Shown: positions 16,575 to 22,240 of the stretch, one piece after another
How positions within the stretch are numbered: the stretch's first letter is position 1
Layout of the letters: every line of letters starts with the position of its first letter
Source of the DNA: a virus
Strand: one strand, 5' to 3'
IMG/VR virus record: IMGVR_UViG_3300008259_003508
Location: 1-22,240 of that record
Length of the DNA stretch: 22,240 nucleotides
Made by a program: the position numbers and the translations under genes
The notes under the pieces: generated by a model
The model's database searches: none
What the model was told of the DNA's origin: nothing
Seen by the model: the letters and a program-made list of their open reading frames with translations, nothing else

Positions 16575-17445
16575 TTTAAAAAGCTTCTGTGAGTTCACAG
16601 GAATCGAAGCAGAGAACTTCGACCAATTCAAAGAACAGTTCCAATCCAAGTTCATCGTTAAGGAGAATGTTATCAAAGACCCTGAAATCACGGACAAAAT
16701 CTATGGTAAAATCATGGGTAGCCAGATGACCAAGATCAGGCAGATGTTCAAGGAAGAAGGAGTAGAGTTTACAGAGGAAGAAACAAAATCCATAAAGAAA
16801 AACGATGAGCTATTGGTGCTAGGACTTAACAAGCTTAAAGGTGGCTTTATTAATCAAATAGAAGATGTCAAAAAATCCAATACAGTCGGGACAGACCAAC
16901 GCCTTTCGGAGTACGAGGCAAGGATCGCCAAAATTGAGAAAGAAAAAAACGACATTAAAGCAGCTTGGAAAAGCACTGGAGAAGAGTTTGAGAAATACAA
17001 GTACGAAATGGCAAGCAGCCTGAAACAGAAAGAAGTTGATTTCAGATTAGCCAAAGCCAAAGAGGTATTGAAGATGCGCCCCAAGATCAATGAAGCAGAG
17101 CGTGCTGGCTTTGAGGCAATCCTTAAGAACCGCCTTAAGTTTGACCTTGATGACAATGGTCAGCTCGTTACCATGAATGCCAATGGTGAGCGTATCAAGT
17201 CCAAAGTAAAAGCAGGTGATTTCATGCCAGCAGAGGAAGCCATGCAGGATATCATCAATGAGCTAGGACTAGGCGATACCAACCCACATGCTGGCAAGCC
17301 TGCTCCATTGGCTCAACCAGGTTCTACCAATATGTTTGGTCTTGGCAATAGAACTGCACGACCAGTTCCCCAATCGGTACAACCAACCGCTCAACAGCCA
17401 ATGCCTACTGTTGGCAAGAGGTTGCATCCAAAGGCATCTCGTTAA
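16567..17445 (+). CDS. Scaffold-like coiled-coil head assembly protein (292 aa)
   Basis: Lies directly before the capsid gene and has scaffold architecture. A helical N-terminal part (residues 1-~105) is followed by a long charged coiled coil (~110-175; SEYEARIAKIEKEKNDIKAA and neighbours) and a helical segment around 165-185. The last ~60 residues are flexible, rich in proline, glycine and glutamine (PAPLAQPGSTNMFGLGNRTA, QPTAQQPMPTVGKRLHP). Scaffolds organise coat subunits and are released or degraded before packaging; the basic end would be the usual coat-binding site. I see no protease motif in this gene or its neighbours. Stop at 17443-17445 is followed by an intrinsic terminator. Confidence 0.7.
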   Translation: MSDLKSFCEFTGIEAENFDQFKEQFQSKFIVKENVIKDPEITDKIYGKIMGSQMTKIRQMFKEEGVEFTEEETKSIKKNDELLVLGLNKLKGGFINQIEDVKKSNTVGTDQRLSEYEARIAKIEKEKNDIKAAWKSTGEEFEKYKYEMASSLKQKEVDFRLAKAKEVLKMRPKINEAERAGFEAILKNRLKFDLDDNGQLVTMNANGERIKSKVKAGDFMPAEEAMQDIINELGLGDTNPHAGKPAPLAQPGSTNMFGLGNRTARPVPQSVQPTAQQPMPTVGKRLHPKASR

Positions 17446-17455
17446 AATATAGGGC

Positions 17456-17482
17456 AGCCCTCACGAAAGTGGGGGCTTTTTT
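17456..17482 (+). terminator. Intrinsic terminator after the scaffold gene
   Basis: AGCCCTCAC - GAAA tetraloop - GTGGGGGCT (17456-17464 with 17469-17477), a nine-pair stem with one G-T wobble, followed by six T residues. The T-tract exists only on the plus strand. It separates the scaffold transcript from the capsid transcript that appears to start just beyond it. Confidence 0.72.
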
Positions 17483-17484
17483 AT

Positions 17485-17492
17485 TACCTTTG
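17485..17492 (+). promoter_or_regulatory. Candidate promoter -7 box of the capsid gene
   Basis: TACCTTTG matches TAnnTTTG and lies immediately after the terminator T-tract, 101 bases before the capsid ATG. The expected start (near 17499) falls in a CAGTG-CGCTC-CACTG hairpin (17497-17511), so the capsid mRNA would carry a structured 5' end and a long leader. No -33 element was recognised; that region is occupied by the terminator stem. Confidence 0.5.
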
Positions 17493-17593
17493 TAACCAGT
17501 GCGCTCCACTGCAATAGTGTGGATTACTTTGTGCCAGCCACAGCAATACCAGGGCAAAATCAAATTAATCCTAATTCTTAATCCATACTAAAC

Positions 17594-18643
17594 ATGTCTT
17601 GTTCATCAACTTTGCTCGCTTGCCCAGATGTGCAGCTTGAGCTTAACTCATTCTTTACTACTTGTAATGTAGCAACCCTTGGCCGTGACTCGGCTTTCTT
17701 GGGCATGCTTACCTCTCCTGAAAATGTATCTGGTATCAACCAGGTTGTAAATCCAGGTGGAGCAAAAACTCGCACCGTAATCCTTCGCTACGACTCTGGT
17801 ATTCCAGTTGCCAATGTAGAAGAAGTAACTGAGTGTAATTTGGACTGCTCCGCTACTAACCAAGGTGGTGACAACTCCGCTGAATACTCAATGGATATCT
17901 GCCAGAAGGTTAAATATGGCGAAGCTTATTCCGTTTACGATTTGGCTAACATCTGCCGTTCCAACCAAGACTTTATCGCAGCTCGCCTTAACGCTATGGC
18001 AGGTGCCATAGAGCAGAAGATTGCTGAAAAGACTGCACAAGAGGCTGTAGCTTTGGTTGGTAAATGGGCTTCCGATGTTTCCAATGTTACTGGAGATGTG
18101 AAGCAAGTAACTACCAAAAACGGTACTGCTTTGAACCCTTACTTCCTACCTGAAATCGACTTGGCTGCCAAGCAGACTGGCTACTGCGCTCCTATCGGAA
18201 TCTTCGGAGGCTCTGAGCTTTACTTGTCAACTGACCTATTAAATGTAGGTTGCTGCGGAACTGATGGCATGGATCTTATGGGCATCATGGGTCGCTATGG
18301 CAAAGTAGTTGCTTGGGATCCTTATGTAGTAGATGCATTTAGCTCTAACAACATCAGCTTGATGACTCAGCTAGGTGCTATGCAGTTGCTTGTTTACACT
18401 GTAGGTACTGAAGCTTCCTTCAGCCCCTTGGCTTCCGGTGCTTCTAGCAACTTCGAGATCATCCCATTGACCACTCCACGCTACGGAATCCCAGTTGATT
18501 TGATCGTATCTAACAACTGCGGTAACATCTCTATGACCATGCAGACTTCAACCAAGCTCGTTGCTTTGCCAACTGACTTGATCTGCACAGGTGCATCTCA
18601 AGGTGTTAACTTCGTGAACCTGCTTGAAGTAAACAACGCATAA
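17594..18643 (+). CDS. Major capsid protein (349 aa)
   Basis: This follows the scaffold gene, has its own leader and terminators on both sides, and shows visibly C-ending codon preference, all expected for the most abundant virion protein. The sequence is mixed alpha/beta with a helical segment at ~130-160 (NAMAGAIEQKIAEKTAQEAV; spine-helix-like) and an EVTECNLDC segment near 77-85. Late strands (FEIIPLTTPRYGIPVDLIVS) fit an HK97-fold P/A domain. Twelve cysteines, including a GCCG pair near residue 218, are unusual. Identity rests on order and composition, not a signature motif. No prohead protease is visible, so proteolytic maturation is uncertain. The ATG at 17594 has an A-rich leader and no Shine-Dalgarno. 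Confidence 0.8.
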   Translation: MSCSSTLLACPDVQLELNSFFTTCNVATLGRDSAFLGMLTSPENVSGINQVVNPGGAKTRTVILRYDSGIPVANVEEVTECNLDCSATNQGGDNSAEYSMDICQKVKYGEAYSVYDLANICRSNQDFIAARLNAMAGAIEQKIAEKTAQEAVALVGKWASDVSNVTGDVKQVTTKNGTALNPYFLPEIDLAAKQTGYCAPIGIFGGSELYLSTDLLNVGCCGTDGMDLMGIMGRYGKVVAWDPYVVDAFSSNNISLMTQLGAMQLLVYTVGTEASFSPLASGASSNFEIIPLTTPRYGIPVDLIVSNNCGNISMTMQTSTKLVALPTDLICTGASQGVNFVNLLEVNNA

Positions 18644-18660
18644 TTGATTGTTTGTTAATT

Positions 18661-18690
18661 GGGAGGGGGAGTAATCCCTCTCCCTTTAAT
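18661..18690 (+). terminator. Partial terminator or attenuator between capsid and connector genes
   Basis: GGGAGGGGGA - GTAA - TCCCTCTCCC forms a ten-pair stem with one wobble, then TTTAATTTA. It lies 17 bases after the capsid stop and 10 bases before ATG 18701. Placement suggests that most transcripts stop here, giving excess capsid, while a fraction read through into the connector genes. Confidence 0.65.
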
Positions 18691-18700
18691 TTATAAAGCC

Positions 18701-19693
18701 ATGGAGTGTTTCAATGATCTCATCCAGGTGCGTGATTTGTGCAATGCACCTGCCCCTAAAAGCTCAATCTATATCGATGATGTCGGGGTCTCCTTGGCAG
18801 ATATTGAAAGCTTTATAACCAGCCAATATGCAACGGCTGAAGATTATTTCAACGCTAGGCGAGAGCATGCCGTGCGTGAAATGACCAACACTATCTATAA
18901 CTATTTTCAAGGTCATTACTTAGCCACTAGCCTAGTTGATTCACATCGGCTAGGTGTTTACAATGGCACCCAATCGCTTAAGCCTGGAACAACCTACCAA
19001 GGCATTCAGATGGTTTTTAATCAATCTGATACTTTTTTTAAAGTCAGCATAGGTGAAATAAGTCTTCTTGTAGATACTACCACAACTGTAACAGTTGAGG
19101 TTTGGGACTTGAGGCAGAACCTAAAGCTGGATGAAATAGACATCAACACGGTTGCTGGACAAATCAGCACCGTTTATCTTCATAAAACATATCAATCCAA
19201 TAAGCAGCCATTGAATCTATTTGTAGGCTACGATGCTACTGGAATTGATTCCTATTATACCCCAATCAAATCTGGTCTTTGCTGCGGTAAAATAAGCTGC
19301 AATAACAGCTATGTAACAGCTTACGGAGTTGAGGTAAATGGCACTTTCTACGACAGCAATACTGATGGAATAAACCATACTTCAGGCTTATCCGTGGTTT
19401 ACGACATTGCCTGTGATCACATGGCATGGATGTGCAGCCATGCTGACAGCCTTGCTTTGGCTTTGGCTTATAAGACTGCTGAGATTCTTGTCGCTGATGC
19501 TGCCTACAATACCAGCGGTGAAAGGGCAACCAACCACCATACAATTAACATAGACCAGTTGAAAGAAAGGCATAGCTTCTATGTAAATAAGTACAAAGAG
19601 ATTATGAGCAATTGGCTGGGAAATATGCAGCTGCCTACAAACCGCTGCTTTCAATGTAATACGCCTGTAAGGCATCGGATCATGTTACCATGA
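18701..19693 (+). CDS. Head-tail connector / adaptor-like protein (330 aa)
   Basis: Starts at ATG 18701, not at the earlier in-frame TTG (18659), which would include the terminator hairpin. N-terminal ~90 residues are helical (DIESFITSQYATAEDYFNAR, REMTNTIYNYFQ). Two beta-rich regions follow (~100-210), with a C-C pair at GLCCGKISCNNS (~189). C-terminal helices include MAWMCSHADSLALALAYKTAEIL, and the protein ends in CFQCNTPVRH (residues ~316-325; CxxC). Nine cysteines are present. The position directly after the capsid is the normal place for the connector (neck) protein. It is longer than the 100-150 residues of simple adaptors, so it may be a fusion with a decoration-like domain. ATGA overlap with the next gene. 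Confidence 0.55.
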   Translation: MECFNDLIQVRDLCNAPAPKSSIYIDDVGVSLADIESFITSQYATAEDYFNARREHAVREMTNTIYNYFQGHYLATSLVDSHRLGVYNGTQSLKPGTTYQGIQMVFNQSDTFFKVSIGEISLLVDTTTTVTVEVWDLRQNLKLDEIDINTVAGQISTVYLHKTYQSNKQPLNLFVGYDATGIDSYYTPIKSGLCCGKISCNNSYVTAYGVEVNGTFYDSNTDGINHTSGLSVVYDIACDHMAWMCSHADSLALALAYKTAEILVADAAYNTSGERATNHHTINIDQLKERHSFYVNKYKEIMSNWLGNMQLPTNRCFQCNTPVRHRIMLP

Positions 19694-20271
19694 CAATCGA
19701 AGAGTTCCAACTGAAGCTTAAACAGGCATTGGCTGAAATTGAAGCCAATAATACACCGCTGAAGTTGGCTGCTTATAGTTCCGTGGCTGCGGTAAGTAAA
19801 CGAATTTTTACAGATGGAGGCAATGCCAGCGGTGGTCAGATAGGTCAATACAAGGCTGATGGTGGCATCTATCTCAATCCAAAGACTTCATTTGGAGGGT
19901 CAAAACTTGGAACGCCACGAGGCAAGACAGGTGAGACCAAATTTAAGAACGGCAAAAACCATGTAACGGTCTATTTAGATTCATACAAAGATTATAAAGC
20001 CATACTTGGCAAGCCTACAGGTGGTGCGTTTGTCAACCTTGAACTGTCTGGAGATCTGAAGTCGGACTTTGAGAATGGTCAGGTACCTACACCACAGCAG
20101 AATGGAATTAATGAATACTTTGTAGCCTTAAAGAGAAACATTAATAATGACAAAAGAAGTGGACTTGAGTTAAAGTACGGAAAGATTTTCGCACTTACCG
20201 ATGCTGAAGTAAAGGAATTTATTGAAGATGTTAAATTTGAGTTCGCTCGCATATTTGGAACCCTGACATGA
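19690..20271 (+). CDS. gp10-like tail-completion (neck) protein (193 aa)
   Basis: The N-terminus is helical (TIEEFQLKLKQALAEIEAN). Residues ~40-95 are a lysine/glycine-rich core (GGQIGQYKADGGIYLNPKTS, KTGETKFKNGKN). The C-terminal half has a strand GGAFVNLELSGDLKSDF (~116-132) and an ELKYGKIFALTDAEVKEF segment (~165-185). A 'G.f..L..tG.l..s......' strand followed by 'kyGkif.lt..E' is typical of the HK97-gp10/SPP1-gp16.1-like completion proteins that close the head or receive the tail. Starts in an ATGA overlap with the connector gene and itself ends in one. Confidence 0.62.
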   Translation: MTIEEFQLKLKQALAEIEANNTPLKLAAYSSVAAVSKRIFTDGGNASGGQIGQYKADGGIYLNPKTSFGGSKLGTPRGKTGETKFKNGKNHVTVYLDSYKDYKAILGKPTGGAFVNLELSGDLKSDFENGQVPTPQQNGINEYFVALKRNINNDKRSGLELKYGKIFALTDAEVKEFIEDVKFEFARIFGTLT

Positions 20272-20864
20272 TAAACCAACTCTTCTGCGACATAGCAGAC
20301 AAGCTTAAGCTAACCGGGTATTTTGATACGGTCTATGAATATACCGAGATCATCCAACGCACAGATGGAACGCTTCGCCCAATGTACTACAAAGGTCTCA
20401 AGGCAGGCTACATCGATGTCCAGAACTTTGATAAGAACGGAACAGCCTATATCCGCAAGCGTGGAACCACTACGATCCGCACCGATTCCAATACCATCAG
20501 ATTGAACAGCTGCGTTGATATCAGCAAGAACATTCTAGCTACATTCCCGCTTAGACTGGTTGTAGCCGTTCCAAAATCTCAGCTTGAAGACAGTCCAATG
20601 GTGGATGATGTATTGGCTGCGGAACTAATCGGAGAGCTTCAAGGTGAGATGCAGGCAACCGCTACGGCCATGAACGCCATGAGCATATCGCTTCAGGTAA
20701 CTTCTTATGATACGGATGCGGTTACAATCTGGAACGCTGAGAACAAAGGCATTGTATTGGATGAATCAAAAGTTTACCGATTCAGTTATATTGCTATCGA
20801 TTTTATTTGCGAAATTAGAGGACAGGTAGAATGCCTCCAAAATTGTCTGAACAATGGCTATTGA
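20268..20864 (+). CDS. Tail-terminator-like virion protein (198 aa)
   Basis: It follows the gp10-like protein, where a tail terminator (gpU/Gp17-like) is expected. The chain is beta-alpha, without a membrane segment or catalytic motif: an initial helix INQLFCDIADKLKLT, a strand pair around IRTDSNTIRLNSCVD, a helix AAELIGELQGEMQATATAMN (~122-141), and strands ISLQVTSYDTDAVTIW and YRFSYIAIDFIC. Four cysteines are seen, including a C-terminal ECLQNC. No strong sequence signature was recognised; role is inferred from gene order. The stop TGA (20862-20864) lies inside the next gene, which begins at ATG 20854. Confidence 0.45.
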   Translation: MINQLFCDIADKLKLTGYFDTVYEYTEIIQRTDGTLRPMYYKGLKAGYIDVQNFDKNGTAYIRKRGTTTIRTDSNTIRLNSCVDISKNILATFPLRLVVAVPKSQLEDSPMVDDVLAAELIGELQGEMQATATAMNAMSISLQVTSYDTDAVTIWNAENKGIVLDESKVYRFSYIAIDFICEIRGQVECLQNCLNNGY

Positions 20865-22240
20865 TTGTTGCAAATCGTATGTAGGAAAGCAGATCATAGG
20901 GCTTCTGCCTAGTGGTGCTGAGGAGTGTCTGTATGTTTTGGCTATTAATTCTCAGGATTTTGGCGCATCTGATTTTTTTGATTGGACATTAAATGGCAAT
21001 GATTTCATTACAGAGCTTGCCAATTATGGAACTGTCTTACAATATCAAAATGACACAGGTAATTATTCTGTTTATGTTTATTATACAGGAACTGAACCTA
21101 CCGACTTAAATGTTAGTACTCCAGGTGGTGATATTTTATTTACAATTCGTAAAGTAACTGACTTTGAAGGAGGATCGTGTGATTATGTATGCTATCAAGC
21201 TTCATTTGATTATGGTTATCAATATAGATATATAGATTATTTTGCATCAGGGCCAGCATCACCAAGATATTTTGTTGGCGCACAAGACATAGATGAAGTA
21301 GCTCTTTATGGTCAATTAGCTCCATTCCTCGGCCCACAAATCACAATATCAACCGTATGGAACGGTTCACAATATGTCGTAACCATTAACAATGCTTTCA
21401 ATCTTGGTGGATTTAGGTTAGGTGATGGTGCGCCTGTATATACTACTTTTACCGCTTTGCCTTGTGAGATCACACCTCCTGAGCCGGTGCCGTTTTATTT
21501 ATTAGATCTTTATGGAGGTGCAGGAGCCGCCTACAGTGTTAGGAGATTATCATCCACATATTCAGGTGCAGCTTTAAGGGTTCGTAGGTCTTCGGATAAT
21601 GGGGAGCAGGATATAGGTTTTGATTCAAATGGTAATTTAGATACATCTGCTTTGACATCATTTGTTGGTGCTAATAATGGATTTGTTGTAAAATGGTATG
21701 ATCAAACAGGTAATTTAAGACATATGGCTGAAGTAAATGGATCTCAACAGCCATCTATTGTGTCAAGTGGAAGCGTAATTACTAGAAATGGAATAATTTC
21801 ATTGTTCTTCAACTCAAGCAGTTCAAACAAGATTACAAGCAATTATGGTCTAACCAATGGGCCTATTTCAACTATTGGTGTTTTAAGCTTAAGTGGTACA
21901 AATGGAAATGCTTTTATTCAAAATAACTTTTTTGGAATTGGTGTTTTAGCTTCCAATTTCTGGGGATATTTATCAGGTGCATCTGTTTCAGCTGTAATAA
22001 CTACAGTTCCTTCAAGCGTTCAATATACTACTGGTTCTTTTTCTTTAACAAACAATGCTTCGTACTTGGTATATGGAAATTGGAATGGTAACTCTAATGT
22101 TGTAAAAAGTAGAAGAAACGGAATATCTGCAGCTAATAGTGGGGTTTCTGGTTCAACAATAAGAAAAAATGATACTGGCCCTCAAAGTTACCTTATTGGT
22201 TATGCTAGTGAATTTATTATTTATCCATCAGATCAGGCTT
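20854..22240 (+). CDS. Tail adhesin with arabinofuranosidase-B-like domain (3' end outside window)
   Basis: An open frame runs from ATG 20854 to the window edge (462 codons visible), overlapping the previous gene by 11 bases. Residues 1-~205 are a beta-rich, cysteine-containing head (MAIDCCKSYVGKQIIGLL). A proline-rich hinge (ITPPEPVPF, ~206-214) leads to a conserved domain: GGAGAAYSVRRL (221-232), GAALRVRRSSDNGEQDIGF (238-256), GFVVKWYDQTGNLRH (276-290) and QQPSIV (298-303). It is followed by a lectin-like segment ending SEFIIYPSDQ at the edge. This is the fold signature of alpha-L-arabinofuranosidase B-type proteins common in phage fibres. I cannot place the GH54 catalytic acids, so binding may be more likely than hydrolysis. 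It probably recognises host surface polysaccharide. Confidence 0.72.
   Translation, partial: MAIDCCKSYVGKQIIGLLPSGAEECLYVLAINSQDFGASDFFDWTLNGNDFITELANYGTVLQYQNDTGNYSVYVYYTGTEPTDLNVSTPGGDILFTIRKVTDFEGGSCDYVCYQASFDYGYQYRYIDYFASGPASPRYFVGAQDIDEVALYGQLAPFLGPQITISTVWNGSQYVVTINNAFNLGGFRLGDGAPVYTTFTALPCEITPPEPVPFYLLDLYGGAGAAYSVRRLSSTYSGAALRVRRSSDNGEQDIGFDSNGNLDTSALTSFVGANNGFVVKWYDQTGNLRHMAEVNGSQQPSIVSSGSVITRNGIISLFFNSSSSNKITSNYGLTNGPISTIGVLSLSGTNGNAFIQNNFFGIGVLASNFWGYLSGASVSAVITTVPSSVQYTTGSFSLTNNASYLVYGNWNGNSNVVKSRRNGISAANSGVSGSTIRKNDTGPQSYLIGYASEFIIYPSDQA

Noticed and set aside
17456-17477. Bidirectional terminator
   Set aside because: The T-tract is present only on the plus strand, and no minus-strand gene ends there.
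1-22240. CRISPR array, tRNA, integrase, insertion sequence or diversity-generating retroelement
   Set aside because: I saw no spaced direct repeats, cloverleaf sequence, transposase or recombinase motifs, reverse transcriptase or template-variable repeat pair.

Overview
The window is a near-contiguous virion-structure operon of a tailed phage or prophage (class Caudoviricetes) whose host is most likely a member of the Bacteroidota. Three things point to that host. The few intergenic gaps carry -7 boxes of the form TAnnTTTG. Starts mostly lack Shine-Dalgarno sites and rely on ATGA/TAATG coupling. The tail and portal proteins have sequence styles I associate with Bacteroidota phages. A tape-measure protein and a probable tail tube protein, with no visible sheath or baseplate wedge genes, suggest a long non-contractile tail (siphovirus morphology). 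No integrase, terminase, lysin, replication gene, tRNA or CRISPR array is visible.

Layout. Positions 2-8483 are the tail-tip module: the C-terminal part of a tape-measure protein, a tail-fibre protein, two small virion proteins, a small exported protein, a 676-residue tail protein, and a 788-residue tail protein with several carbohydrate-binding-like beta modules. A short gap with a promoter-like box precedes a cysteine-containing probable major tail (tube) protein at 8573-9127. Positions 9140-12966 form a sugar-modification cassette: a 738-residue, three-domain glycosyltransferase fusion, a 76-residue unknown, a SAM-dependent methyltransferase-like protein and a GT2-like glycosyltransferase. 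A 24-codon CxxC mini-gene follows, coupled at both ends to its neighbours.

Positions 13037-20864 are the head and connector module: portal (with a DnaJ-like cysteine insert), MuF-like minor head protein, an 84-residue protein, a coiled-coil scaffold-like protein, major capsid protein, head-tail connector, gp10-like tail-completion protein and a tail-terminator-like protein. The plus-strand run is interrupted at 15844-16319 by two tiny minus-strand genes, a one-helix membrane peptide and a DUF1508/YegP-like protein, which look like a moron cassette with its own terminator. The window ends inside a large adhesin with an arabinofuranosidase-B-like domain (20854 onward).

How it fits together. 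Almost every plus-strand gene overlaps the next by 1-20 bases, so translation is coupled along long transcripts. The two proteins needed in highest copy number, tail tube and capsid, are the exceptions. Each has a leader with a TAnnTTTG box, and their codons look richer in C-ending triplets than those of neighbours. The capsid gene is also flanked by an intrinsic terminator on each side. The gene order is unusual: the tape measure and tail tip lie upstream of the portal and capsid, with a glycan-modifying cassette in between. Protein identities rest on motif reading and gene order only; no database search was run.
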